The position numbers were made by a program, and so were the translations under genes. The notes under the pieces are model-generated. The model made no database searches and was not told the DNA's origin. It saw nothing but the letters and a program-made list of their open reading frames with translations. A DNA stretch of 26,330 nt. Origin: CAYPHY01 sp964410625 (GTDB taxonomy: Bacteria > Chloroflexota > Anaerolineae > Promineifilales > Promineifilaceae). Numbering within the stretch: position 1 is the stretch's first letter; every line of letters starts with the position of its first letter. This document shows positions 6,873 to 15,682 of this stretch, piece after piece. The DNA lies in the NCBI GenBank assembly GCA_964410625.1, contig CAYPHY010000058.1, forward strand, positions 1 to 26,330, read 5' to 3'.

Positions 6873-9620
6873 ATGTCCCCCCTGCTCCACGATCTGAATA
6901 TCCGCGACCGGCTGATTGAGGCTGACCGCCGCGAGGGGTTGTTGCTGTTGTTGGCGGCCGCCTTCATCTTTGCCAACGCCATCGCCTATAGCCTCGTCGT
7001 GGAAGGGGCGATCACCTGGAGCCATCTGTGGGCGCCGCTGCTATGGCTGGTCGGCTTCACCCTTGCTTATCTCTTTCTCACCAGCGGCCGTCCCACCCAC
7101 GACCCCTACCTGCTGCCGATCTTCGCCCTGCTGACCGGCTGGGGGTTGCTGCTGATGGACCGGCTGGCGGTCAATTTCCTCGGCCGTCAGGCCATCTGGC
7201 TACTGCTCAGTCTCGGCTTACTGTTACTGATCGTCCTCCTGCCACGCAGTCTCCAATTTCTGCAACGCTATCGCTACACCTGGCTAATTGGCGGGTTGCT
7301 GCTGTTGGCGGCAACGTTGATCTTCGGCGTCAACCCGTCGGGGGCAGCGGCCGCGCTCTGGCTCCCCCTCCCGCTGCCACTGGCCGAGCCGGTCTACTTC
7401 CAGCCATCGGAGTTGCTCAAAGCGGTGATGGTCGTCTTTCTCGCCAGCTACTTTGCCGACCGCGAAGCGTTGCTCAATTACCGCACCTGGGACACGGGCT
7501 TCAGCGGGGCGCTGCCTTACTTGCTCCCGCTGCTGCTGATGTGGGGCTTCTCTGTCCTCCTCCTGGTTTGGCAGCGCGACCTCGGCGCAGCTACCCTCTT
7601 TTTTATGCTCTTCGCCACCCTGCTCTATCTCGTCACTGGCGAAAAGCTCTATGTCCTCGGCAGCCTAATGCTACTGTTGTTGGCCGGTGCGTTCGCCTAT
7701 TTCATCTTCAGCGATGTCGTCGCCCTGCGCATTGATATGTGGGTCTATCCCTGGGCGGAAGTGCGCGATCGCGCCTATCAAATTGTGCAATCACTCTATG
7801 CGCTCGCGGCCGGGGGGCTTGGTGGCCAGGGTATCGGCCAGGGGTATCCCGACTTTGTGCCGGTGGTCCATTCCGACTTTGCCTTCGCCGCCATTGCCGA
7901 AGAGTGGGGGTTGGTCGGTTCGCTGATCGTTGTCAGTTGTTTTGCCATGTTGGCCCAGCGCGGCTTGCGGATCGCGATCATGACCCAACGGCCGTTTCAC
8001 ACCTATCTCGCCGCCGGAATCACCGCCGTCTTCAGTGCCCAGGCATTCCTGATTATGGGCGGTGTTACCCGGCTGCTGCCACTCACCGGCATCACCCTGC
8101 CCTTTGTCAGCTATGGCGGTAGTTCACTGCTGGTCAGCAGCGCCATGCTCGGCCTGTTGCTCTATCTCTCCGCGCAACCTGTGGAAACAGCGGCAACGGC
8201 CGCCACCAAACAAATACACCTGGCGCTCAGCAAACGGCTGAAGCAGATTGGCGTTGTCATCTTTGCTGGTTTCTTCGCTGTGGCGCTGGCCTTGCTCTAT
8301 TGGGGTGTTGTGCGAGGGAATTCGCTTCTGGCCCGTGATGATAACCCGCGCCTGATCATCGCCGAGCAGCGAATCCGGCGCGGCCGTATCCTTGACCATG
8401 AAAACGTTCCGCTGGCACTGACGATGACGAACGGCAATTTCGCCCAACGCCAATATCCGCTCCCCGCAGCCGCCTCTGTAATTGGCTATTACAGCCTGCG
8501 CTATGGCACGGCGGGAATTGAAGCGGGTTATGACGCCCATTTGCGTGGCGAAAATGACGGGTTGTGGCCCGCTTTCTGGCGCGGCCTGCTCCACCAACCC
8601 CCTGTCGGCCGTGACATCCGCCTGACGCTCGACGCCGATCTACAGCAAGCGGCCGCGACTGCCCTGGCGAACCGGCAGGGCGCACTGGTCCTGCTGGAGG
8701 TCGATCAGCAAAATGAAACGGCCGCCCTCCGCGCAATGGTCAGCGCACCCGGCTATGATCCTAATCAGTTGGACGATCAGTTTGAGGCGTTGGCGGCCGA
8801 TCCCAACGCCCCCCTTTTCAATCGCGCCGCGCAAGGACGCTACCAACCGGGGCTGATGCTCCAACCCCTGCTCGTCGCCAACGCGATTGACGAAGGCTTG
8901 CTCCAGCTCGATAACCCCGCGCCCGACCCTGACCAATCCATTCCGATCAATGGGACAACGATTCAATGCCAGGGAGAATTGCCTGATAATCAAAATAACC
9001 TGTCCCTAAGCTGGAAGGAGGCGGTGGCGTTGGCCTGTCCCGGCCCATTGGAAACGCTGGCCGGAGCATGGGGTGTGGCTGGGCTGTCCGAACGCTTCAA
9101 TGCCTATGGTCTAACCATGCCGGGCTTGACCATACTGCCCGACCTGCCGCTTGAGACGCAAATCTCCTCCCCCTCCGTAACCGTGTCTGATCCGCTATTG
9201 GCGGCCGTTGGGCAAGAAAATCTGATCGTCTCGCCACTGCAAGTCGCCCTGGCCTATAGCACGCTGGTCAATAACGGCCGTCTGCCAACCATCCAACTGG
9301 TGGAGGCGGTGCGAGGGGCAGGTGGCAGATGGCAGGAGGCAAGTGAAGAGATAGAGGAGGCTGGGCCGGTAATCACATCGGAGGCGGCCGAGACTATCAC
9401 AGCAGCCTTACAAGCAGAGGATAGCGACTACAGCGAACGGGCAGTCAGCGTCCTTGCCGGGCCGGAAGGAACGACCGATAGCTGGTACGCCGGTATGACC
9501 GCCGGAGTGACCGCCAATGGCTCCGCCCGCTACGTCCTGGTCCTCATCCTCGAAAACCAACCCAACCCGGCCACAGCCCGCGAAATCGGCCGCGTTATTC
9601 TTGACAGGGTGACAAGGTGA
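6873..9620 (+). CDS. SEDS (FtsW/RodA) protein fused to a degenerate PBP2-type domain
   Basis: A 915-residue membrane protein. Residues about 25-440 form a SEDS peptidoglycan glycosyltransferase with around ten membrane segments. Conserved signatures are intact: QPSELLK (177-183), QRDLG with the catalytic-position Asp236, HSDFAFAAIAEEWG (333-346), and TRLLPLTGITLPFVSYGGSS (399-418). A further membrane segment (about 457-479) leads into a PbpA/class-B PBP region (IIAEQRIRRGRI, YYSLRYGTAGIEAGYD). All three transpeptidase motifs are altered: SxxK is L661-M-L-Q664, SxN is A721-C-P723, and KTG is P864-E-G866. It probably still polymerises glycan for elongation or division, with a PBP-like partner that cannot crosslink or bind penicillin covalently. 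The start at 6873 is chosen because residues from an upstream ATG (6810) would be heptamer-encoded. The last residues DRVTR lie in a repeat. Confidence 0.9.
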   Translation: MSPLLHDLNIRDRLIEADRREGLLLLLAAAFIFANAIAYSLVVEGAITWSHLWAPLLWLVGFTLAYLFLTSGRPTHDPYLLPIFALLTGWGLLLMDRLAVNFLGRQAIWLLLSLGLLLLIVLLPRSLQFLQRYRYTWLIGGLLLLAATLIFGVNPSGAAAALWLPLPLPLAEPVYFQPSELLKAVMVVFLASYFADREALLNYRTWDTGFSGALPYLLPLLLMWGFSVLLLVWQRDLGAATLFFMLFATLLYLVTGEKLYVLGSLMLLLLAGAFAYFIFSDVVALRIDMWVYPWAEVRDRAYQIVQSLYALAAGGLGGQGIGQGYPDFVPVVHSDFAFAAIAEEWGLVGSLIVVSCFAMLAQRGLRIAIMTQRPFHTYLAAGITAVFSAQAFLIMGGVTRLLPLTGITLPFVSYGGSSLLVSSAMLGLLLYLSAQPVETAATAATKQIHLALSKRLKQIGVVIFAGFFAVALALLYWGVVRGNSLLARDDNPRLIIAEQRIRRGRILDHENVPLALTMTNGNFAQRQYPLPAAASVIGYYSLRYGTAGIEAGYDAHLRGENDGLWPAFWRGLLHQPPVGRDIRLTLDADLQQAAATALANRQGALVLLEVDQQNETAALRAMVSAPGYDPNQLDDQFEALAADPNAPLFNRAAQGRYQPGLMLQPLLVANAIDEGLLQLDNPAPDPDQSIPINGTTIQCQGELPDNQNNLSLSWKEAVALACPGPLETLAGAWGVAGLSERFNAYGLTMPGLTILPDLPLETQISSPSVTVSDPLLAAVGQENLIVSPLQVALAYSTLVNNGRLPTIQLVEAVRGAGGRWQEASEEIEEAGPVITSEAAETITAALQAEDSDYSERAVSVLAGPEGTTDSWYAGMTAGVTANGSARYVLVLILENQPNPATAREIGRVILDRVTR
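9602..9620. repeat. TGACAAGG tandem repeat, copy 2, inside the SEDS-PBP C-terminus
   Basis: TGACAGGGTGACAAGGTGA matches the 4187-4205 unit at 18 of 19 positions. Here it encodes the last residues of the upstream protein, and its terminal TGA is the stop codon. A GTCACCGTGTCACTCTTTCACC stretch follows in the 29-nt convergent spacer and can pair loosely with it as a terminator stem. Confidence 0.6.
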
Positions 9621-9649
9621 AGGGGTGAGGAAGTCACCGTGTCACTCTT

Positions 9650-10762
9650 TCACCTCTTCAAGTAAATCGGGTTGCTATAAATCCAGCCCCGTTCGCGGCC
9701 GAGGTGTTCAATCAGGCACTCCACCCGGTAAGCGCCGGGATCGGTTGGGATGTAGGTCAAATTCTTTTTGTTATCAGCCTCGGCCACGACTTCGCCGTGA
9801 CAGATAACGCGCATACGGCACTTCGCCGGTGCCTGGATTTGCAACGTCGCCCCCATACCGAGGAACATCTCATCCCCCATTGTCCCCCGCTTCTCCCCCT
9901 GAACGGTAAAGCGAAAGTCAACAGTTGGATGGGCCATGTCATAGCCGACCCAACTGCGGCCGCGACCAATCGCCTGCAAAATCTGCCCCCGCGCCGCTTC
10001 CACATCCTCGCTTAACGGCTCCGGCAGCAGCAGGTGGGTGTTGACGGCGCGAAAGAGAAACTCATACGGGTAAATCTCGCGGCGGATGGGACCGAAGCGC
10101 ATCGGTGTGGCGTGGGCGTCGCTGTTGCCAACGGCCGCGACCCGTTTCCCCTCCGCCAACAGTTGGTCCCAAAAGGCTAGCGTCTCCGGCTCCGGCCCGG
10201 TGATATACTTCTGCGGGTTCAAGCCCAACGGCAGCGCCCACAGCCAGCCCAGCAACGGCAGCTTCCAGGGCAACCTTTCTAACCGTTCGGCCAACCGGTT
10301 CTTCAAACTAGACATATAGTTCCAGATTTCCAACCCCGTAAACCCCTCCACCGGCCAATCATGCCAGCCCAAGTCCACCTCGTTGACAATCGGCACTGCC
10401 AGTTCGTGAGGATGGGCGAGGAAGCCATACCCTCCGGCGGCAATCGTCTCGTTGATCAACTCCTGCGGGTTCGGCGCACAACCAGCCAGCTCCCGCTCCA
10501 CCCCATAGACCAAAAAATGGCTGCCCGGCGGGTCACGGCGCACATTATGGATTTCCTCGCCGGTCAGCAGGAGGACGCGGCCGTTCTCATTCTCATAATA
10601 CCCCTCCACCCCTTTGACCAGGACATTGTGGTCGGTGACGATGATAAAGTCCAGCCCGGCCATAATCGCCGCCTCCGCCACCTCCTGATGCCACGCCTCG
10701 CCATCGGAGTAACGGGTATGGATATGCATATTTCCAGCCACCGAATGCCATTGATTCGCCAT
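9650..10762 (-). CDS. PHP-domain metal-dependent phosphoesterase
   Basis: A 370-residue soluble protein of the PHP (polymerase and histidinol phosphatase) superfamily, which hydrolyses phosphoester bonds with two or three metal ions. Metal-ligand motifs are in the expected order: HIHTRYSDGE (His13, His15, Asp20), TDHN (His45), GEEIH (Glu69, His72), AHPHE (His117, His119) and GNSDAHA (Asp215, His217). Residues about 285-365 form a beta-rich C-terminal domain without an obvious family. It is a free-standing PHP protein, unlike the PHP domain of DNA polymerase III. The substrate is unknown; relatives hydrolyse 3',5'-nucleotide phosphates or short RNAs. It is convergent with the SEDS-PBP gene and divergent from the clostripain-like gene. 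Confidence 0.88.
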   Translation of the reverse strand: MANQWHSVAGNMHIHTRYSDGEAWHQEVAEAAIMAGLDFIIVTDHNVLVKGVEGYYENENGRVLLLTGEEIHNVRRDPPGSHFLVYGVERELAGCAPNPQELINETIAAGGYGFLAHPHELAVPIVNEVDLGWHDWPVEGFTGLEIWNYMSSLKNRLAERLERLPWKLPLLGWLWALPLGLNPQKYITGPEPETLAFWDQLLAEGKRVAAVGNSDAHATPMRFGPIRREIYPYEFLFRAVNTHLLLPEPLSEDVEAARGQILQAIGRGRSWVGYDMAHPTVDFRFTVQGEKRGTMGDEMFLGMGATLQIQAPAKCRMRVICHGEVVAEADNKKNLTYIPTDPGAYRVECLIEHLGRERGWIYSNPIYLKR

Positions 10763-10888
10763 AAGAAAACTTCGTTTACCTCTTCACTAGCGGCCGACAA
10801 GCAGAAGAATGCTACCGTGTTTAGCCCACTCTTTCAAGTCAACAACTTTGACGCTTACCCAATTAAAGGTAATATCCACAAAGGTAAT

Positions 10889-13843
10889 ATGGTCAAAAAC
10901 GCTCCACCAAAATTAGCAGCTCTCATTCCGCTCCTTATATTAATCATCGCTCTTTCCGCTTGCCAAACACCCGGCCCGATTTTTAATACAGACGAAACCC
11001 AACCGGCCGCAACCCTTCCCGTCACGGCCGTCGCCGTGGACACACCCGCCCCCATCCTTGCCCCAACGCCAACCTACGATCCATCCCTGCCCGACTGGAC
11101 GATCATGCTCTATGCCAGCGCCGATAACGAACTGGCCCCCTTTGCCTGGGATGATCTGAATGAGATGGAAACGGCCGCTTCCTCCGAGCGCCTCAACATC
11201 CTTGCCCAAGTGGATTGGCCGCCCCCAGAACCGGAAAGCGGCCGTCCCGGTCCCGATACGATCCGCTACACGATCACCCACGATGACACGGCCGATCAAC
11301 TCTCCTCGACGGCCGAACCCATCAGCGAACGCAACATGGGCGACCCCGCGACGCTGAGCGACTTCCTCATCTGGGCGATGGACAGCCATCCCTCCAACCG
11401 CTATGCGCTGATCATCAGCGGTTATGGGGCGGGTTGGCATGGTCTGGCACTGGACAACGATGTGGGCGTTCCCGGCCAAAGTGACCATCTCAGCTTGCTC
11501 GACCTTGACCAAAGCCTGGCCGCCACGCTGCAAGCGACCGGCCGCGACCGGCTCGACCTGATCGCGCTCAACGCGGGGATGATGGCCCAACTGGATGTGG
11601 TACAGGTGTTGCAGCCCTACGGCCGCTACGCCGTCGTCTCCCCTGACCTCACCGCCGGTGCGGGTTGGGACTACGAACTGCTGCTCAGCCAACTTCAGGC
11701 CAATCCCAATACCGACCCCGCCACCCTGGCAGGTCAAATGGTCAGCGACTATATCAACGTGCAAACGCAACTGTCGGGCAACCAACAGGCGACAATGAGC
11801 GCGGTGGATTTGCTGCAACTACCGCCGTTGGCCGAGGCGGTGGAGTCGCTGGCGGCCGCCCTGCTGCAACAGCCGGAACAGACGATGGACGCCGCCGGAG
11901 ACGCCCGCCGCGCTGCCCAACGGTATGGCACGGCCGTTCCCGCCCATGTTGAACCGTTGGCGGCCGTTGATTTGCGCCATGCGGCCGACATCCTCGCCCA
12001 ACGCAGCCCGTTGGAGAGCGTGGCCGTTGCCGCCCGTGCCGTTGTCCTCGCCGCTGACCAGGCGATCATCGCCCACGATCATGGCAACAGTTTGCCCTAT
12101 GGTCGCGGGTTGGCGCTCTATTGGCCGTCGTCGGCCGCAGCCCACGACCCCGCCTACAGCCAATCAACCACGCTCAGCAATTGGGAAAACTTCCTCAATG
12201 CCTACCTCAACATCCCTCCCGGAACCGTCGTGCCGAAAATCAACCTGATCAACGCTATTGCTGAACCCGCCTCCATCCAACAACCCGCCTTCACCCCGGC
12301 GGAGATCAGCGGCCGACAAATCAGCGGCCTGACCTTTCTCGCTACGCGAACGAGGGAGGACGGCTCACGTCTTGTCCAACATTACCAACCCCTTCCTCCA
12401 CCAACCACCGCCTATGAAAGCGGCCTGACGTTGCCAATCTGGGAAGACGGACTGCATGAGCTAACCTTGTCCTGGAACACCGTCGGCACCTTCCTCCAAG
12501 ACGCCACCGGCAACGGCACCTATACCATCGCACAGACGGCCGCCCCCTTTGCCCCCGCCGACGCTCCCCAACTCATCCAAGGGCAATATCGCCTCAACTG
12601 GCAAGAATCGTTCCAGGAAGGCACGCTGCTTTTTGCCGCCAACAGCCCGAATCCAACCCAACTATGGGGAGCGCGGCCGTTAACCGCCGCAGCCGAGGGA
12701 GCAACATCCTACGCACTCGCTGAAATCCCCCTCTCGTCTATCAACGCCTTCCAGCCCTCGCTATATACGCTACAGGCGGACGGGCAGATGACGGCCGAAC
12801 CCGGCCCGCTGCTGCTCCACACCCCCGACCAACCACTCACCCGCCAACAACGGCCGCTACCGGATGGCGCTTACCAGACCGGGCTAACGGCCGTCACCAG
12901 CAGCGGGATGGCAACGACTACATGGCAGGAAGCAACCGTTGCCAATGCCAACGCCATCCCTGGCTATAGCGCCTACTTCGACCAGCAAGGCAGCTTCCAA
13001 TTCCTCTCCCCCACCGATTGGCAGCAACCCGGCTACGAGAACGGTATCCTGGCTACCAGCAACATCAGCAACACCGCCACACTCCAGGTGCGCCAATTCT
13101 CCCCCTGGACGGCCGACGCCGTCGCGCTTCAAAACGAGGTGTTGCAATCCTTCGGGCAAGTATCACTGCTGGTAGAAGAAGAGGTAACGATTGGCGGAGC
13201 GGCCGCCATCCCCGCCCGCCGCGTCGCCTATGGCTATGACCATCCCCAACTTGGCCCGCGTACCGGCCTCTTTTTCGCCTTCGTCCACAACGATAGCGGT
13301 TATGTCCTTGATGTAGACGGCCCCCAAGCGGCCGAAGCGGAAACGGTCGCCAATGCCGACACCGCCGCCAGCAGTTGGCGCTTCGCGACGGCCGATCTGC
13401 GCGGGCAATGGACGCGCCTGGACCTGGGCGGCTTCCAGGTCCCGCAGCCTCTCCCCTTTGGCTATGAAGTGGCCGGGGAGTGGCATCGCTTCTCTCGCGA
13501 CGGCCAACGCTTCCTCGCCCTACGGCCGCAAGCGGCCACACGCCAGGCGGCCGACGCCGCACGCGCCCTGGTACAAGCTGCCGGAGAAGGAACCGCGAAC
13601 TTCAATGCCGGGGAGCCTTATCCTTTCTTGCTGGGCGGCCGCGTCTGGCAACGCGCCGACTTCGCCTATCGCAACGGCGATGGGACGGACATCATCGGCC
13701 TGATTATGGTACGTACGGCTGGCGATCAGGAGTTCGCCGCCTGGGCCGAAGCACCAGCGGCCGAATTTGCCGAGCTTGCGGAAGAGGTGTTCTTGATTGC
13801 GATTGCTGGGGTGGAAGAAGAGACTGAGAGACTGGGAGACTAG
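10889..13843 (+). CDS. Clostripain-like (C11) pseudopeptidase lipoprotein
   Basis: A 984-residue lipoprotein. The signal peptide ends in a lipobox LSAC (Cys25) and a Pro/Thr linker follows. Residues about 69-460 align by pattern with the clostripain/C11 family: WTIMLYASADNEL, YALIISGYGAGW, DLIALNAGMM, and a late Tyr-Trp-Pro/W-x-x-F segment near the domain end. The catalytic His of the family H-G-x-G-W motif is Tyr179, and the Cys of D-A-C-L-M is Gly230, so proteolysis is not expected. The remainder is beta-rich, with a PsbP/DUF1795-like stretch near 690-830 and a related segment to the end. The role is probably surface binding or scaffolding. The start at 10889 follows AAAGGTAAT. Longer in-frame starts would overlap the divergent PHP gene. 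A weak promoter-like pair (TTGACG 10848, TAATAT 10870) lies just upstream. The final residues ETERLGD are encoded by a GAGACTG repeat. Confidence 0.85.
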   Translation: MVKNAPPKLAALIPLLILIIALSACQTPGPIFNTDETQPAATLPVTAVAVDTPAPILAPTPTYDPSLPDWTIMLYASADNELAPFAWDDLNEMETAASSERLNILAQVDWPPPEPESGRPGPDTIRYTITHDDTADQLSSTAEPISERNMGDPATLSDFLIWAMDSHPSNRYALIISGYGAGWHGLALDNDVGVPGQSDHLSLLDLDQSLAATLQATGRDRLDLIALNAGMMAQLDVVQVLQPYGRYAVVSPDLTAGAGWDYELLLSQLQANPNTDPATLAGQMVSDYINVQTQLSGNQQATMSAVDLLQLPPLAEAVESLAAALLQQPEQTMDAAGDARRAAQRYGTAVPAHVEPLAAVDLRHAADILAQRSPLESVAVAARAVVLAADQAIIAHDHGNSLPYGRGLALYWPSSAAAHDPAYSQSTTLSNWENFLNAYLNIPPGTVVPKINLINAIAEPASIQQPAFTPAEISGRQISGLTFLATRTREDGSRLVQHYQPLPPPTTAYESGLTLPIWEDGLHELTLSWNTVGTFLQDATGNGTYTIAQTAAPFAPADAPQLIQGQYRLNWQESFQEGTLLFAANSPNPTQLWGARPLTAAAEGATSYALAEIPLSSINAFQPSLYTLQADGQMTAEPGPLLLHTPDQPLTRQQRPLPDGAYQTGLTAVTSSGMATTTWQEATVANANAIPGYSAYFDQQGSFQFLSPTDWQQPGYENGILATSNISNTATLQVRQFSPWTADAVALQNEVLQSFGQVSLLVEEEVTIGGAAAIPARRVAYGYDHPQLGPRTGLFFAFVHNDSGYVLDVDGPQAAEAETVANADTAASSWRFATADLRGQWTRLDLGGFQVPQPLPFGYEVAGEWHRFSRDGQRFLALRPQAATRQAADAARALVQAAGEGTANFNAGEPYPFLLGGRVWQRADFAYRNGDGTDIIGLIMVRTAGDQEFAAWAEAPAAEFAELAEEVFLIAIAGVEEETERLGD

Positions 13844-13850
13844 AGATTTG
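13810..13850. repeat. GAGACTG-type short repeat at a gene 3' end
   Basis: GAAGAGACTGAGAGACTGGGAGACTAGAG consists of imperfect GAGACTG/GAGACTA units that encode the last residues of the clostripain-like protein and supply its TAG stop (13841-13843). It occupies the 17-nt convergent gap to the NnrS-like gene. Confidence 0.5.
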
Positions 13851-13860
13851 TAAATTTCCA

Positions 13861-15030
13861 TCAATCGCCAACGGTTCCTGAAGAAGCATGAGACGCGCGA
13901 CGGCCGCGAATGGCGACGGCGGCCGTTGTCAGCAAGAAGAGGACAATCGCCACTTCATTCAGCAGCCCGCCCCAGCGGCGCACCGCCATATTGAGCGATA
14001 GGTCCCCCGCCACCCGCAGAAGCAGCGACAAATGGAGCAAGGCCAGGTGTAGATAAAAGATGGGGGAATAAGGTATTGGCACGCCCGTTACGGCGGGGAA
14101 GATGACCGGCGCGTGGCCGAAGATCATCGAAAAAACGAAGCCGACAAAAACGGTGTGCAACATCGCATCGTAAAGCGGCCCGGCCGCATACCCCCCACCC
14201 GCGATGATCCAGATTAGGCCACTGATGATCAGCCAGCCATACCCCGGCAACAGGCAAGCGGCGATGTAGCGGGTCAGCCCTTGTTGGCGAATGGTGCGCC
14301 GGGCAAGATCATAGCGCAACAGCCACAACCCCAAAGCAACCAACGCCAGGCCACTCAACCGTACTCCGGCGTCAAAAGCGACAAATGATAGCAACAGCCC
14401 TACCAGAAATAGGGCCACGATTAGGACGAAGGCACGGTTGGTTGATTGCCTATAGAGCAACACCCGCGCCAGCTCTAGCCGTTCTCCGGCAATGGTCAGC
14501 ACCAGAAAAGCGGCCCACCAGGGTGTTACCTGAAAAATCGGCCGTCCGCCCAACCACAACCCATTCCCCACCAGCCAGGCCAATGCCCCCATTCCCATCA
14601 CAATATGATCGGCCGAGGGTTGCAAGCGGTAGATAACGACAAATGTGAGTGTCAGCCCCAACGCCCCCAAGACGCCTAACCCACGCGGCAGCTCTGCGGG
14701 TACGTCTAGCAACAACGCCACCGCCCCCAAACCAGCCAACAGCGGTGACAGGTAAAAGATCCAACCGCGCTGCTGGTGTTGGCTCAGCGCCACCGCCCGC
14801 TCCAGGCTAAGCAGCGTCCCCAAAAAGCCGGAGATCATCAACGGCCCGTGGTTGCCCGGCAGCCGCAAGGCCAGTGGCGGCAACTGCCAGCCCAGACGCA
14901 GCAGCCCCGCCCACAGCCCGGCCAGCAACAATATGGCAGCCAGGGCCATCAGCGGGGCGCGTATTCGATAGCGGCGGCGCGGCGGCGCTCCTACTGCCGC
15001 CTTGTTTAACCGCTGCTCATTTGCGACCAA
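13861..15030 (-). CDS. NnrS-like multi-pass membrane protein
   Basis: A 389-residue integral membrane protein with about eleven or twelve hydrophobic segments. It resembles NnrS, a haem- and copper-containing membrane protein linked to nitric-oxide metabolism and resistance. Candidate metal or haem ligands inside or next to membrane segments are His61 (HGPLMISGFLGTLLSLERA), His142, His292 (MLHTVFVGFVFSM), His306 (FGHAPVIFPAV), His328 and His333. The only start in a sensible place is TTG at 15030, overlapping the end of the DUF2249 gene by 14 nt, so translation is probably coupled. An internal ATG at codon 28 is the alternative. It is the last gene of the FNR-box operon. The family call rests on pattern and context; the context strengthens it. 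Confidence 0.7.
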   Translation of the reverse strand: MVANEQRLNKAAVGAPPRRRYRIRAPLMALAAILLLAGLWAGLLRLGWQLPPLALRLPGNHGPLMISGFLGTLLSLERAVALSQHQQRGWIFYLSPLLAGLGAVALLLDVPAELPRGLGVLGALGLTLTFVVIYRLQPSADHIVMGMGALAWLVGNGLWLGGRPIFQVTPWWAAFLVLTIAGERLELARVLLYRQSTNRAFVLIVALFLVGLLLSFVAFDAGVRLSGLALVALGLWLLRYDLARRTIRQQGLTRYIAACLLPGYGWLIISGLIWIIAGGGYAAGPLYDAMLHTVFVGFVFSMIFGHAPVIFPAVTGVPIPYSPIFYLHLALLHLSLLLRVAGDLSLNMAVRRWGGLLNEVAIVLFLLTTAAVAIRGRRASHASSGTVGD

Positions 15031-15250
15031 TGCTCACCCGCCATACCCGGGGGCCTTGCTCCAGATATTCCCAGGTGAATTCACCATTGCGCTCCGCCTG
15101 GAATTGATAATAGAGGGGCTTAGGGTCGTGGTCATTGACCAAAATAAAGCTTTCGTCCTTCCCCAGCGACTCAAATTGCTCAAAGATTAGCGGATGCCGC
15201 TGGATGGGAGGAAGGGGGCGAATATCTAATACGGTTTTAGTTGTCATCAT
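15017..15250 (-). CDS. DUF2249 domain protein
   Basis: A small soluble protein of 77 residues with the full DUF2249 signature: LDIRPLPPIQRHPLIFEQF, then VNDHDPKPLYYQFQAE, then WEYLEQGPRVWRV. The family belongs to the TusA/SirA-like fold group but lacks the sulfur-transfer Cys. It is often encoded beside hemerythrin, nitrite or nitric-oxide reductase genes; its biochemical role is not settled. The start at 15250 (MMTTK) is chosen because AAAGGAG lies 5 nt upstream; the ATG at 15265 overlaps that ribosome binding site. It is the middle gene of the minus-strand operon, with its 3' end overlapping the NnrS-like gene. Confidence 0.9.
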   Translation of the reverse strand: MMTTKTVLDIRPLPPIQRHPLIFEQFESLGKDESFILVNDHDPKPLYYQFQAERNGEFTWEYLEQGPRVWRVSIGRK

Positions 15251-15269
15251 CAAGTCTCCTTTCATTTTG

Positions 15270-15303
15270 AGAAACCGGGTTTCTCCGAAGAAACCCGGTT
15301 TCT
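15270..15303. terminator. Perfect 15-bp hairpin, AGAAACC family, copy 1
   Basis: AGAAACCGGGTTTCT (15270-15284), a 4-nt loop CCGA, then its exact complement AGAAACCCGGTTTCT (15289-15303). Each arm is itself nearly palindromic. It lies between the DUF59 and DUF2249 genes, inside the operon, so it may lower downstream expression or protect the message rather than end it. The same element occurs at 19232-19264. Confidence 0.8.
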
Positions 15304-15310
15304 TTAGTGT

Positions 15311-15634
15311 CTAAATACCTAACGCAGCCCGTCCTTCCGGGGAGATCATTTGTGGGTTCCAGCGTGGCTCCCAGACCAGATTGATGGAAACTTCGGTCAG
15401 GCCGGGAATCGCCTGCCACAAAACGCGCTCGATCTCCTGGGCAAAGCTGGCATGAAGGGGGCAGCCCGGAGTAGTAAGCGTCATCGTGATCGTGATCCGG
15501 CCCTCTTCGCCAATGTCCACCCCATAAACCAGCCCCAAATCCACGATATTGATACCCAGCTCCGGATCGATTACCTCTTGGATAGCCGCGTAGACCAGTT
15601 CCTCAGTGATAAAAGTGTGCATGAGTGAATTCAT
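15311..15634 (-). CDS. DUF59/MIP18-family Fe-S cluster assembly protein
   Basis: A 107-residue cytosolic protein of the DUF59 (PaaD/SufT/MIP18) family, which helps mature iron-sulfur proteins. The signature is complete: AAIQEVIDPELGINIVDLGLVYGVDI, then MTLTTPGCPL with the conserved Cys, and a C-terminal VEPxW-like VWEPRWNP. Another in-frame Met lies 4 codons downstream (15622) and could be the real start; neither has a strong ribosome binding site. It is the first gene of the operon with DUF2249 and the NnrS-like gene, about 50 nt downstream of an FNR/DNR box. This suggests Fe-S assembly or repair under oxygen limitation or nitrosative stress, rather than housekeeping Suf function. Confidence 0.9.
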   Translation of the reverse strand: MNSLMHTFITEELVYAAIQEVIDPELGINIVDLGLVYGVDIGEEGRITITMTLTTPGCPLHASFAQEIERVLWQAIPGLTEVSINLVWEPRWNPQMISPEGRAALGI

Positions 15635-15682
15635 TCTTGCTTCCCTATGGAGCCTAGCTTACCATCCCTACGGCCGCCTGTA

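Noticed and set aside
7028..8122. Alternative-frame open frames within the SEDS-PBP gene
   Set aside because: They have Arg/Pro/Gly-rich composition without motifs, while the main frame has all SEDS signatures and membrane helices.
10361..10888. Longer N-terminus for the clostripain-like protein
   Set aside because: It would run through the divergent PHP gene on the other strand and place 176 unrelated residues before a good lipoprotein signal peptide.
10940..11818. 292-codon minus-strand open frame inside the clostripain-like gene
   Set aside because: High GC leaves long stop-free antisense frames. The product is low in complexity and matches no family that I recognise, whereas the plus strand has a clear lipoprotein.
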